Shown piece by piece: positions 21,855 through 31,500 of a stretch of DNA of 40,656 bases. Every line of letters begins with the position of its first letter. Position 1 is the first letter of the stretch. Under the pieces are notes generated by a model. That model worked only from the letters and a program-made list of their open reading frames with translations. It did no database searches and was not told where the DNA came from. The translations under genes and the position numbers were made by a program. The stretch is from a virus, in IMG/VR virus record IMGVR_UViG_3300025668_000792, positions 1 through 40,656 of that record. One strand, given 5' to 3'.

Positions 21855-22715
21855 ATGGCTATACTCGTAGACTACAATCAGGTTATCCTAGCTTCGCTAT
21901 TCGCAAGCATTGGTAACCACCACAACGTGGAAATTGACGAAAATCTAGTTCGTCACATGTTCCTAAACTCCCTTCGTCTTAATCGTAAAAAGTTCGTAAA
22001 AGATTATGGTGAGATCGTAATTTGTGCTGACGGCAAAAACACATGGCGCCGTGAAGCATATCCTTACTATAAAGCAAATCGTAAAAAGTCTCGTGATGAG
22101 TCTGAGCTTGATTGGAATAACTTATTCGAAGTTATGAATACTATTCGCAATGAGCTTAAGGAATACTTTCCTTACAAAGTTATTCATATGGACCATCTCG
22201 AGGCTGACGACATTATTGGTACAATCATTAATGAAGAAGGTACTGAATTGAATACTGGTGGAGAACGCTTCCTCGTTCTTTCCGGTGACAAAGATTATAT
22301 TCAATTACAGCGCTTTGCTAATGTAGATCAATACGATCCAGTACGTAAGCGCTGGGTACGTAACGATAACCCTGAACAATATATCCTTGAGCATATCTTA
22401 AAGGGTGACACTGGTGACGGTGTACCTAATATCTTATCTCCTGATAATTGTTTGGCAATTGGCCAACGCCAAAAACCTATGACTAAAAAGCGTTTAGAAC
22501 AATTTTCAAAAGGTACAAGTGAGATGGATGAAGAAACTCTTCGTCGTTATCACCGTAATAAAATGATGATTGACTTGACACAAATTCCTCAGAATTATCA
22601 AGAAAACATTTCTAAAGAATACGCTCAAGAAAAAGAAGTTGGCAGGGAACAACTGTTTAATTTCTTTGTCAAAAGAAAACTAAAAAACCTTATCACAGAT
22701 ATACAGGATTTCTAA
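21855..22715 (+). CDS. rnh: T4-type RNase H (5'-3' exonuclease, FEN family)
   Basis: 286 residues. Removes RNA primers and flaps at the lagging strand. Acidic metal-binding positions of the FEN/5'-exonuclease family are visible: Asp6 (ILVDYNQV), ICADGKNTWRREAYPYYKAN, HLEADDIIGTI, LSGDKDYIQL and the helix-hairpin-helix segment GDTGDGVPNIL. T4 Rnh has 305 residues, so length agrees. It works with primase (2163) in primer turnover. The stop overlaps the next start by one base. Confidence 0.92.
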   Translation: MAILVDYNQVILASLFASIGNHHNVEIDENLVRHMFLNSLRLNRKKFVKDYGEIVICADGKNTWRREAYPYYKANRKKSRDESELDWNNLFEVMNTIRNELKEYFPYKVIHMDHLEADDIIGTIINEEGTELNTGGERFLVLSGDKDYIQLQRFANVDQYDPVRKRWVRNDNPEQYILEHILKGDTGDGVPNILSPDNCLAIGQRQKPMTKKRLEQFSKGTSEMDEETLRRYHRNKMMIDLTQIPQNYQENISKEYAQEKEVGREQLFNFFVKRKLKNLITDIQDF

Positions 22716-23137
22716 TGAAACTATCAATTTCAGAAATTATCGAAAAAACATCTAAACTAACTAAGGTAGATGAAAAAGTAGATTATCTTAAAAAGAACGA
22801 CAACCAAGCTTTACGCATGGTGCTACAAGCAACTTACGATAAACGTGTTGAATGGCTAATTCCAGATAGTGCTCCACCCTGGAATAAAAACGAGTTTGAA
22901 GATCAAGCTAAAACTTTGCTTTACACAGAAGCTCGCCGTTTAAAGATTTTTATTAAAGGTGGCGGATACGATGATTTAAAACAATCAAAACGCGAAACTT
23001 TGTTTATCCAATTACTTCAAGATATAGATAATCAAGATGCAGATATGCTAGCAAATCATAGTATACAGAAAAAGCCTTTTAAAGGTATAACATCTAAAAC
23101 AATTAACAAAGCATTTTCAGGCCTAATAGCGGAGTAA
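22715..23137 (+). CDS. Conserved T4-like hypothetical protein (DUF6433-like)
   Basis: 140 residues: ISEIIEKTSKLTKVDEKVDY, NDNQALRMVLQATYDKRVEW, LLYTEARRLKIFIKGGGYDD and KRETLFIQLLQDIDNQDADM. This arrangement is one I associate with DUF6433 of T4-like marine phages, often found after RNase H. Mainly helical. Function unknown. Starts in a TAATG overlap with RNase H. Confidence 0.75.
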   Translation: MKLSISEIIEKTSKLTKVDEKVDYLKKNDNQALRMVLQATYDKRVEWLIPDSAPPWNKNEFEDQAKTLLYTEARRLKIFIKGGGYDDLKQSKRETLFIQLLQDIDNQDADMLANHSIQKKPFKGITSKTINKAFSGLIAE

Positions 23138-23142
23138 GTAAA

Positions 23143-23310
23143 TTGGCTAAAAGTTTCAAAGAATATCGTGAATCGTGGGAAGACGATGAATGGGGTGCTG
23201 ATGAAGATCGTCAATCTCGTAGTAAAGAAAAGCGTATGAAATCACGCAGAGATAAACGCAAATTAAAACACGAAGAAAAATATTCTAATTTAGATCAAAA
23301 TGAAAAATAG
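23143..23310 (+). CDS. Small, highly basic/acidic hypothetical protein, TTG start
   Basis: 55 residues from TTG 23143; GGAG at 23131-23134 supports this start. MAKSFKEYRESWEDDEWGAD then a Lys/Arg-rich helix (SKEKRMKSRRDKRKLKHEEK). About half of all residues are charged. Similar short charged proteins occur next to RNase H-type genes in T4-like marine phages, as I recall. Perhaps nucleic-acid binding. Confidence 0.6.
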   Translation: MAKSFKEYRESWEDDEWGADEDRQSRSKEKRMKSRRDKRKLKHEEKYSNLDQNEK

Positions 23311-23313
23311 GGG

Positions 23314-23342
23314 TTGACATTCCTTGTAAAATAGTTTATACT
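23314..23342 (+). promoter_or_regulatory. Early promoter of the HAD phosphatase
   Basis: GGGTTGACATT with TTGACA 23314-23319, 17-nt spacer, TATACT 23337-23342. GAATCA lies 2 nt after the -10 (23344-23349). Confidence 0.85.
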
Positions 23343-23371
23343 AGAATCAGAAAATATATAAGGATTACATT

Positions 23372-23953
23372 ATGAAACTAAATGAAAAACTGATTCTCGT
23401 TGACTGTGATGGCGTATTGCTTGACTGGCAATATTCATTCTATAAATGGATGGCGGCTCGAGGCCATTATCCAATAGCAGAAAATGAGTATGATATGGGA
23501 AAGACATTTGACATGTCATACGATCAAGCTAAACAAATGTGTGAATATTTTAATTGTTCAGCAGCAATAGGCTGGCTTACTCCCTTCCGTGATGCGGTGA
23601 AATATGTTAAGAAACTCCATGAAGATCATGGTTTTATATTTCATTGCATCACTTCTTTGTCAACTGACAAATATGCCGGCAAACTTCGTCGGAAAAACCT
23701 AGAAGCTATTTTTGGTAAAAAAGTTTTTGAAGAAGTTATCTGCCTTGAATGTGGCGGCGATAAAGACGAAGCTTTATTGCCATACAAAGACACTGGATGT
23801 GTTTGGGTTGAAGATAAACCTGAAAATGCAGTACTCGGAATGTCTTTAGGACTTGACTCTTTTTTAATCGAGCACGATCATAACAAAGATTTTAACGATC
23901 ACGACATTAAAAAAGTTGCAAATTGGAAGGAAATTTACGAATACATCGTATAA
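23372..23953 (+). CDS. HAD-superfamily hydrolase (nucleotidase-like)
   Basis: 193 residues. Motif I is ILVDCDGVLLDW (nucleophile Asp11, Asp13), motif II FHCITSLS, and the motif III/IV region has KDEALLPYKDTGCVWVEDKP. The size and small cap (FDMSYDQAKQMCEYFN) resemble 5'(3')-deoxyribonucleotidase-type HAD proteins found in phages. It may tune nucleotide pools or repair polynucleotide ends. Substrate not readable. It is monocistronic, flanked by its own promoter and a terminator. Confidence 0.8.
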   Translation: MKLNEKLILVDCDGVLLDWQYSFYKWMAARGHYPIAENEYDMGKTFDMSYDQAKQMCEYFNCSAAIGWLTPFRDAVKYVKKLHEDHGFIFHCITSLSTDKYAGKLRRKNLEAIFGKKVFEEVICLECGGDKDEALLPYKDTGCVWVEDKPENAVLGMSLGLDSFLIEHDHNKDFNDHDIKKVANWKEIYEYIV

Positions 23954-23956
23954 ATA
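23949..23956 (+). promoter_or_regulatory. Late-type TATAAATA before a terminator
   Basis: TATAAATA overlaps the stop codon of the HAD gene. A transcript starting near 23962 would meet the hairpin at 23985-24015 before the FmdB-like gene, so either the box is chance or read-through occurs. Confidence 0.3.
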
Positions 23957-23984
23957 CATGTAACAGGTTTTTAGATTATGTTTA

Positions 23985-24015
23985 AGAGGTGACCTGAGCG
24001 TCGCCTCTTTTTTTT
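23985..24015 (+). terminator. Intrinsic terminator after the HAD gene
   Basis: AGAGGTGAC (23985-23993) pairs with GTCGCCTCT (24000-24008, one G-U) around CTGAGC, followed by a run of T. It separates the early HAD gene from the FmdB-like, PhoH and virion genes. Confidence 0.8.
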
Positions 24016-24029
24016 ATTAAGGAGAATGA

Positions 24030-24281
24030 ATGCCCTCTTATAGTTTTGAGAATACAGAAACAAATGAACAATTTGACCTAACTATGCGTATGGCCGAACG
24101 CGAGCCATACCTACAAGCTAATCCTCACATCAAACAAATTCTTACTCAGTTTCCGGGGATCGTTGACCCGATTCGTCTTGGCATACGTAAGCCAGATGAT
24201 AATTTTCGTGATGTTTTGAAAAACGTAAAGGCCCATCATCCGGGCTCTAGAAAAACTAAATCAACAATCAATGACTTCTAA
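24030..24281 (+). CDS. FmdB-like small protein without zinc cysteines
   Basis: 83 residues: MPSYSFENTETNEQFDLTMR, MAEREPYLQANPHIKQILTQ, then DNFRDVLKNVKAHHPGS. The start matches FmdB-type regulatory proteins (MPxYxFxC...) and the whole matches, as I recall, a short protein common in T4-like marine phages just before structural genes. The CxxC zinc-ribbon pairs of bacterial FmdB are absent: there is no Cys at all. Strong RBS AAGGAGAA. Function unknown. Confidence 0.72.
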   Translation: MPSYSFENTETNEQFDLTMRMAEREPYLQANPHIKQILTQFPGIVDPIRLGIRKPDDNFRDVLKNVKAHHPGSRKTKSTINDF

Positions 24282-24308
24282 CTCCGTTGGGAGTCAACAG
24301 GAGGTTTC

Positions 24309-25061
24309 ATGGCACAAAAACAGCGTAGACTATCTCGTAAAGAAAAGCGCAGACAACAAAGAGAAATGGATCACATGGTAGGCATTTTAAACACTAAGTT
24401 TTCAATGCGTCAAATAAAACCATTAACACCGACTCAATCTCATATGTTTGACTCTTATCAACAAGGATACAACCTCGCGGCCATCGGAACAGCAGGTACA
24501 GGAAAAACAATGTGTGCTACATACTTGGCACTCAATGATGTACTACAGAAAGGAGAGTATGAAAAGGTCGTCATAATTAGATCTGCAGTTCAGACGCGCG
24601 AACAAGGCTTTATGCCTGGATCGAAGGCTCAAAAAGAAGAAGTCTTTGAAGGTCCATATAATGATATAACAAACGATCTCTTCGGAAGAGGAGATGCGTA
24701 TAAAATACTAAAAACGAAAGGTATGTTAGAGTTTATGACCTCATCATTTGTACGAGGTTTAACATTCGACAATTCAATTATTATTGTAGACGAATGCCAA
24801 TCAATGACATACCACGAACTTGATACGATTATTACACGCGTAGGAGAGTCTTCAAAGATTATTTTCTGTGGAGACACAAAGCAAGACGACTTACAACAAT
24901 CACGAAATAGAGCTGATATATCAGGCTTATACGATTTTGTAAGAGTATTAAATAATATTCCATCTTTTGATGTTGTTAACTTTACTGTTAATGATATTGT
25001 AAGATCAGGATTGGTAAAAGAATATATATTAGCAAAGGAACAACTATTAGAGGCAGCTTGA
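24309..25061 (+). CDS. phoH: PhoH-like P-loop ATPase
   Basis: 250 residues. Walker A GTAGTGKT (60-67), Walker B IIIVDECQ (157-164), and the PhoH-typical segments VVIIRSAVQTREQGFMPG, FVRGLTFDNS and FCGDTKQDDL. PhoH belongs to helicase superfamily I-like ATPases and is a common marker in marine phages; its cellular job is unclear (RNA metabolism or phosphate stress are proposed). A basic N-terminal tail (QRRLSRKEKRRQQRE) is present. RBS AGGAGG. The stop almost abuts the GTG of the PAAR gene. Confidence 0.93.
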   Translation: MAQKQRRLSRKEKRRQQREMDHMVGILNTKFSMRQIKPLTPTQSHMFDSYQQGYNLAAIGTAGTGKTMCATYLALNDVLQKGEYEKVVIIRSAVQTREQGFMPGSKAQKEEVFEGPYNDITNDLFGRGDAYKILKTKGMLEFMTSSFVRGLTFDNSIIIVDECQSMTYHELDTIITRVGESSKIIFCGDTKQDDLQQSRNRADISGLYDFVRVLNNIPSFDVVNFTVNDIVRSGLVKEYILAKEQLLEAA

Positions 25062-25062
25062 T

Positions 25063-25362
25063 GTGCCAGCAGTAATAAGAGCTGGGATTGATAGTCATAT
25101 TGGACATTTCAGTACGACTCCAAACCCTTCACATAAAACTAAATACGTAGTCGCAGGACAAGGCAAGGTTACCGCAGAAGGTGGCCTTGCCGTTACTACT
25201 GGAGGATCCACAGCTTGTGGCGATGATGCAGTAGGTGGATCCTCAAAAGTAACTGCAGGTGGATACGCTGTTCATAGAACTGGTGATGCCACGAGCGGGC
25301 ATGGAAGTTGGTTTGCAAATGCTGCAGATACTGGCTCTACCAAGGTTACTGCCGGCGGATAA
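25063..25362 (+). CDS. PAAR-domain baseplate spike tip (T4 gp5.4-like)
   Basis: 99 residues from GTG 25063; the overlapping ATG at 25061 closes after four codons. PAAR features are MPAVIRAGIDSHIGHFSTTP with the metal-binding His residues, GGSTACGDDAVGGSS, and YAVHRTGDATSGHGSW. The conserved His and Cys residues bind the metal at the point of the cone that caps the gp5 spike and pierces the outer membrane. Glycine-turn repeats (KVTAEGG, KVTAGGY, KVTAGG) replace the usual NVFVNG. Repeated Gly turns fit the PAAR cone. Confidence 0.88.
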   Translation: MPAVIRAGIDSHIGHFSTTPNPSHKTKYVVAGQGKVTAEGGLAVTTGGSTACGDDAVGGSSKVTAGGYAVHRTGDATSGHGSWFANAADTGSTKVTAGG

Positions 25363-25370
25363 ATAGGATT

Positions 25371-25604
25371 ATGGCAAATCCTGATTACGCAACACTCTTA
25401 GCCCAATATGCTGCTGAAACTGATCCAGCGGCCAAAGCAGCTTTGCTTGCACAAATAGAAGTTATCAACGAGCCATTAACAGAAGCAGAAAGAGAATTGT
25501 TTGAATACACAGCCTTTGACTATATAGAATATAACCCAGGCTATAACAACGAATTTAAATCATATGTTGGAGTGTATTATAACGACGATGGAGACAATAC
25601 CTAA
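25371..25604 (+). CDS. Small virion-region protein, function unknown
   Basis: 77 residues from ATG 25371 (RBS AGGA). MANPDYATLLAQYAAETDPA then helical KAALLAQIEVINEPLTEAER, and an aromatic acidic C-terminus. It overlaps the fiber gene by one base. The position between PAAR and fiber suggests a small structural or assembly protein, with no family recognised. Confidence 0.65.
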   Translation: MANPDYATLLAQYAAETDPAAKAALLAQIEVINEPLTEAERELFEYTAFDYIEYNPGYNNEFKSYVGVYYNDDGDNT

Positions 25605-28531
25605 TGGCTATCACGACAAGAAGATCTAAAGGTTCGTCGTTAACATATAACGAAATGGACGATAACTTTGACGCTATTGCTCCGCGTACAAGTAATACTG
25701 GGGCTGTTCAAGTTCCAGCCGGTACTACAACAGAAAGAACGTCGTCACCCATACTAGGTGAATTTAGATATAACACATCATTAAATATTTTTGAAGGTTA
25801 TCAGAATGGAGCTTGGCAAGCTTTTGCTTCAGGAGCTGGTGGTGAAGTAAATCAAAACGCCTTTTCAGAATTTACTGTTTCTGGCCAAACAACTATCTCG
25901 GCGTCTTCGGCAACTGACAGCTTTGAGATAATAGCCGGAACTGGAATTACTCTTACTACTGACGCAGTAGCTGGATCGGTAACGATAACTGGAACAGCTG
26001 GAAACACAGACTTTAATTCTCTTACAAACATACCTACAACCATAGCAGATTATGGAATTACTGATGCGTTTGACGGAGATTATTCAAACCTTGCCAATAC
26101 ACCGTTTATTCCAGCAAATACATCTAATCTTGTTAATGACTCTGGATTTATAACTAGTTATACTGAAACAGATCCAACTGTTCCTTCCCACGTAAAATCA
26201 ATTACAGTATTAGAAAAAAGCCAATGGAATACAGCTTACGGGTGGGGTAACCACGCAGACGCCGGATATGCTACTCAAGTAAATGCAGAAACTGATCCTG
26301 TGTTCTCGGCATCAGCTGCATCTGCAATCGCCATCGCTGACATAACAAATTGGAATGAAGCTTATGGTTGGGGCGACCATGCTAATGCCGGGTATTTGAC
26401 CACGGCTCCTTCAGAGTCGAATGACTTATCTGCAACCGTAACTTGGGTCACAGTCCCAGATCAATATATTTCAAACACGTCAGTTTTACAACACCTCGGA
26501 GACTTATCAATTACCGAGTCCCAAATTAGCGATTTTGGTGTTTATTTAACGGCAAATTCAATACCTCAAGAAACCGATCCAGTTTTTATTGCACACACTG
26601 CTTATAATATTGCAGATAGCCAAGGCTTTCTTTATAATGATGGATCTGGCAATTGGTCTTATGGAAATCCTGGCGGAACAGGTGAAGTTAACGATTTATC
26701 TTCAGTTGTTACTTGGGATATTGTTCCAGATGAATATATTTCATCAACTTCGGTCACTCAGTACCAAGCTAATTTAACAATAACAGAATCTCAAATTTCT
26801 GACTTAGGTACTTACATATCTTCTGAGTCTGATCCAATATTTTTAGCATCTCCGGTTGGTAGCGTTACTGCAAATACAGTATTAGAATGGAACCAAGCTT
26901 ATGCGTGGGGCGATCATGCAAATGCTGGTTATGTAGAAATAGAACTTGATCCAGTTTTTAGTGCTCACACTACATCTAGCATAGTAAATGGCGTAGGCTT
27001 TTTACGCAACGATGGTAATGGATCCTGGTCTTACGCAGCTTCAGCAGAATTAAATGACTTATCGCTTGCTGTTACTTGGGTCGTAGTTCCGGATGCATAT
27101 ATTTCAGCATCATCAATTCAACAGCATCAGGCGAATTTAACTTTTTCTACAAACCAAATATCTGATTTTGGAACTTATCTTGAAAATGAACTTGATCCTA
27201 TATTTTCAAACTCAGCAGCATTTGGTATTTCAAGCACAGACGTATCAAACTGGGACGCCGCGTATGCATGGGGCGATCATGCAAATGCTGGTTATGTTAC
27301 GAGCTTTCTCGAACAAGATCCATTTTTTACAGCACATACTTCTTCGTCAATTACTGACGGAACAGGATTTTTAACAAATGATGGGTCAGGTAATTGGTCT
27401 TATGATACTAACTCGTACATAACGAGCGAAACATCACATGCTGATGTAGTAGTTGACGGTGACTTTACGGCAGCCGGGCTTATGAAAACCGATGGCAGTG
27501 GCACCTATAGCACAGTTACTGATAACTCAAGTAATTGGAATACTGCGTATGGCTGGGGCGATCATAGTATACAAGGATATGCTGCTAGTGGTGATGTATT
27601 ATTAGACACAGACTTTGCAACAGCTGGGTTTATGAAAACTGACGGTAGCGGTACTTACTCGGTCGACAGTAATACGTATTTAACGAGTTATACAGAAACT
27701 GACACTCTTGATACCGTTACAGGTCGAGGCGCTACTACAACGAATGATATTGGTGTTGGTGATGTTACGATATCCTCTACTAGGCCTTATATCATATTAG
27801 ATGAAACTGATCAAACGCTCGATACTCTCATCGATCAATCTACTAATAAATTTAGAATGGGTTCGTTAAATGGACAGGTATTTGCACCATATTTAGAATT
27901 TGATTACACTAATCAACTTACACTGCTTCGCGGTATTGGTGCAAATGTAGGATTTAATTACAATAAAACAGATGGCACACTAATAGTGGGTTACGATGTT
28001 GGAAGCCGTGAGACTGCAGCGTTGATTGAAACATTCGACGATAGAACTAATCAATCCGTATTTACATTACATAGAAAAATGAGTAATGGAACCGGTTGGG
28101 CAGAAGAGCATTTAGTTAGTGGCCAAGATCAGACAACCGATGCAGGGGCATGCGTAATTACAATTGAGTTTGATAAAACCGGGGCCGCTGCTATCGATGA
28201 TATTATTCAAATAGGCGTAGACTTTCAAATAACAATGTCAAGAATTACTTCCGGAGGAACTACTTTTCTCGAAGGCGATTACATAACAGGAACTGCGACT
28301 GGTTATTTAAACCAAGCGAACGGTGACACCGGCAGGCTTGGAGAATTTAGCATTGTCGGTGTAGGTCTTTGTAATGATGTTACTGTAACAAACTTAGGAA
28401 CAGGTCTATATGGAATTACAATAACTGTAGATTACGATGCAGACGGCAGATATAAAGATTTTACAGCAAGACTTAATATGGTATCTTCGACAAATGCGAA
28501 GTCTCCAGATGTATCAATGACATTTACATAG
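25604..28531 (+). CDS. Tail fiber protein with GWGDHANAGY repeats
   Basis: 975 residues. The N-terminus has the phage-fiber SSLTYNEMDDNFDAI segment, then a receptor-like GEFRYNTSLNIFEGYQNGAW module. The middle (~200-660) carries five W-N-x-AYGWGDHANAGY repeats alternating with at least three copies of NDLS-x-VTW-x-VPD-x-YIS ... ESQISD(F/L)G-x-YL. Such repeats form trimeric beta-rich shafts in long tail fibers. The last ~250 residues are beta-rich and may be the host-binding tip. It may be the proximal fiber joined to the propeller protein downstream, or a separate fiber. No chaperone gene lies next to it. Confidence 0.8.
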   Translation: MAITTRRSKGSSLTYNEMDDNFDAIAPRTSNTGAVQVPAGTTTERTSSPILGEFRYNTSLNIFEGYQNGAWQAFASGAGGEVNQNAFSEFTVSGQTTISASSATDSFEIIAGTGITLTTDAVAGSVTITGTAGNTDFNSLTNIPTTIADYGITDAFDGDYSNLANTPFIPANTSNLVNDSGFITSYTETDPTVPSHVKSITVLEKSQWNTAYGWGNHADAGYATQVNAETDPVFSASAASAIAIADITNWNEAYGWGDHANAGYLTTAPSESNDLSATVTWVTVPDQYISNTSVLQHLGDLSITESQISDFGVYLTANSIPQETDPVFIAHTAYNIADSQGFLYNDGSGNWSYGNPGGTGEVNDLSSVVTWDIVPDEYISSTSVTQYQANLTITESQISDLGTYISSESDPIFLASPVGSVTANTVLEWNQAYAWGDHANAGYVEIELDPVFSAHTTSSIVNGVGFLRNDGNGSWSYAASAELNDLSLAVTWVVVPDAYISASSIQQHQANLTFSTNQISDFGTYLENELDPIFSNSAAFGISSTDVSNWDAAYAWGDHANAGYVTSFLEQDPFFTAHTSSSITDGTGFLTNDGSGNWSYDTNSYITSETSHADVVVDGDFTAAGLMKTDGSGTYSTVTDNSSNWNTAYGWGDHSIQGYAASGDVLLDTDFATAGFMKTDGSGTYSVDSNTYLTSYTETDTLDTVTGRGATTTNDIGVGDVTISSTRPYIILDETDQTLDTLIDQSTNKFRMGSLNGQVFAPYLEFDYTNQLTLLRGIGANVGFNYNKTDGTLIVGYDVGSRETAALIETFDDRTNQSVFTLHRKMSNGTGWAEEHLVSGQDQTTDAGACVITIEFDKTGAAAIDDIIQIGVDFQITMSRITSGGTTFLEGDYITGTATGYLNQANGDTGRLGEFSIVGVGLCNDVTVTNLGTGLYGITITVDYDADGRYKDFTARLNMVSSTNAKSPDVSMTFT
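26220..27600 (+). repeat. In-gene GWGDHANAGY repeat array
   Basis: Five copies of the W(N/D)-x-AY(G/A)WG(D/N)H(A/S) unit start near 26223, 26352, 26889, 27250 and 27537. Between them are 'NDLS ... ITESQISD' units near 26420, 26692 and 27050. Nucleotide identity among copies is high at gcttatg-tggggcgatcatgcaaatgctgg, which may allow recombination. Confidence 0.7.
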
Positions 28532-28543
28532 TAGGATTTAAAA

Positions 28544-31500
28544 ATGGCAATGAAAAGAAAAATAGACGGTAACGTTGAGATTACTGGCACATTAAATGAT
28601 CACACTATTCCAGCCGGAACAGGTACATTAGCACTTACAAGTGATATTACCACGACCGGCATAGAACTAGATGTTACTAATAGCGGTGATCAATTGATTA
28701 TCCAATCTAATGATACTGGATACCCAGAGCTTCTTTTAACGCAACCAGAACTTGTAAATTCTAACGCAAACGGACCAAAGATTACTCTTGAAAAGATTTC
28801 TTATGATAGTATTAACTCAACGCGAAATGGCGATGAACTCGGAAGAATAGATTTTAAAGGACACAGAAATGGTAACGTAGATCAGGTTTACGGAAGTATC
28901 ATTGGCATAAGTGCTGTTGATAATAACCCAGGACCTGGTGGCTGGATAGAATTTGAAGTTTCTGATATGAATGAAAATTCAAATGAAAAAATGGTAACTA
29001 TTTTTGGCGGAACTTCATCTAATCAATTTGCCCAAGGCCTTAGGATTGATCGTGGTAACTTGTGGTTAGCACCTTATTCAACATACACCGGCTCAATAAT
29101 TTTAGAAGGAAGTACACACGACCTAACAATAAGACCTACCGGTACAGAAACTTCAGGTGCTAACTTATTGATACCTCGTGAAGGTGGTACTGTAATAACA
29201 ACTAATAGTATAAATGATTACACTTCTGATTTGGCTTCTCCGGTTACTATACAACTTGATGCAGATGCAGTTAGTGGTGCTACATTAAATCTTTATCATA
29301 ATAGTGCTACACCTGCTGATGAAGATATTCTCGGTAGAATTAATTTTAACGGAGAAAACTCTGCTTCGGGTGAAGAGACTTTTGCGTATATACAAGCGCA
29401 CTCTAGTGACGTAACAAACACGAATGAAGATGGATATATTAAAATTGGTGGTCAGAAAGATGGCACTTTCAAGGTTTGGACAAATACTGGTTCTTTTACT
29501 AATGGTAGTGGTTTAGAGATTGTAACCGGAAATTTATACTTAAATGATATAACAGATGGAAATATTATTTTTGAAGGAAGCACCGACAACGGGTTTGAAA
29601 CTACGTTAACCGTTGAAGATCCGACTGCTGCACGAACAATTACATTGCCAGACAAAACAGGTACAGTTGCCTTAACATCAGATATTGGTGGATTGGTTAA
29701 CGTTTTATCATCAATAAATGTTGAAAATCCAACGCCTAAAGCCAGCGACGTTTTTGGGAATTCTGTTGATATATCTGGTGATTATATGATTGTAGGGGCA
29801 TACTTAGCAGACGGCTCTGGTAACGATAATGCAGGAAAAGCGTATATTTTTGATGTCCACACAGGCCATTTAATCCATACCTTAGATAATCCAAATGCTT
29901 TTAACACGTCAACTAGTGATAATTTTGGCCGAGCTGTAGGAATATCAGGCAATTATGCTGTTGTTGGTGCGCCGGGTGAAGATTCTTCTGGAAGCCTCGG
30001 CGCCGGTGTAGGTTATATTTTTAATGTAACAACTGGTGCCCTTATTCATACTGTTCAAAATCCAAACGCTTATAGTACTCCTGCTGCAGATAATTTTGGT
30101 AATTATATTGGAGTACATGGTAAATATTCTATATTTGGTTGTCCAAATGAAGACGATGCTGGCGGCTCTGGGTCAGGTAAAGCATATGTTATTAATAACG
30201 CAACCGGCGGGTTAGTCTATACATTTGATAACCCAAACGCGTTTGGTACTTCATTAAACGATAATTTTGGATCTAGTGTTGATATATCAGATAATTACGC
30301 TATCGTAGGCGCGCAATACGAAGACTTTGCATCAGCTGACAATAGTGGGCATGTATACGTGTTTGATCTAAGCACTGGATCGTTAGTTCACTCTAAAGCA
30401 AATCCAAACGCTTACGGTACAGTAACAAGTGATTATTTTGGATACGATGTCGCCATAGATGGTAATTATTTTGTAGTAGGCGCGGAAGGTGAATCCGACG
30501 TGAGCGGCACCGGATCAGGTAAAGCTTATGTGTTTGACACACAAAGTGGTGCATTACTTCACACCTTAGACAATCCAACTCCTTTTCCTGGTGATGCCTT
30601 CGGCCGACAGGTTGACATCTCTGGTAATTACACTATTGTATCAGCATATGGAGATAATACAACTAACAATTCAGGTGGCGCCGCTTATATCTTTAATTTA
30701 TCTACTGGCACATTAGCTGCAACTTTATTAAATCCAAATGTTGATCCAACTACTAATGCAGATGGGTTTGGTAATGCTCTTGCAATGTCAGGTGATAATA
30801 TTGTTGTAGGTTGTGAACAAGAAGATTCATCTGGGGCTACTAACAGCGGTTACGCTTTTCTGTATAACATAAGTGTTAATCCATATACCTACACACCTTA
30901 CGAAATTTCTACTTTTGCTACGGGCAGCGGCGGTAGCACTTATACTAATAGTGATGTCGACTCGCATTTAAACGCAGGTAGTGCAGGAACAAATGAAGTT
31001 TTAAGCTGGGATGGAGCAGATTATGATTGGGTAGCTCAGAGTACCGGCGGCGGAGCCCCAAGTGTTACTGCTACATTACTTCGAACTATAGATAACCCAA
31101 GCGCTGGCGGAAGTACTGATGACTTTGATGAGTTTGGCACGACTATAGCTATAAACGGCAATATAATCGCTGTTAGTGCGTACGGAGAGGAAGATCCGGA
31201 AACTGGTGAAACCCAGGCCGGCGTAGTTTATCTTTATGACGCAACTACTCACGAGTTACTTCATATAGTATTAAATCCTACGTGGTCAGGCATTACGACT
31301 GGAACACGAAACTTAGATAATGATGATACTAGGTTTGGTGGATTAGGTGAAAACGCAATGGATATATCTGGTAATTATATGATTGCCGGTGCTAAAAGCG
31401 CTGATGCGCCGATAAATGCTTCCGGTGTAGCCTATATTTTTGACATAACATCTGGTAAATTATTGCACGTTTTAACAAACAATACCGGCGCGGCATCAAA

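Noticed and set aside
24281-24294. ACTCC-GTTG-GGAGT hairpin before phoH
   Set aside because: A 5-bp stem with a 4-nt loop and no T-tract; too short to call a terminator or a regulatory element.
25358-25365. GATAAATA before the small gene at 25371
   Set aside because: A late transcript would start after the ATG, and the octamer includes the stop codon of the PAAR gene. Probably chance.
30606-30640. GGTTGACATC in the giant fiber gene
   Set aside because: It encodes the VDISG blade motif and has no -10 box at the right distance.
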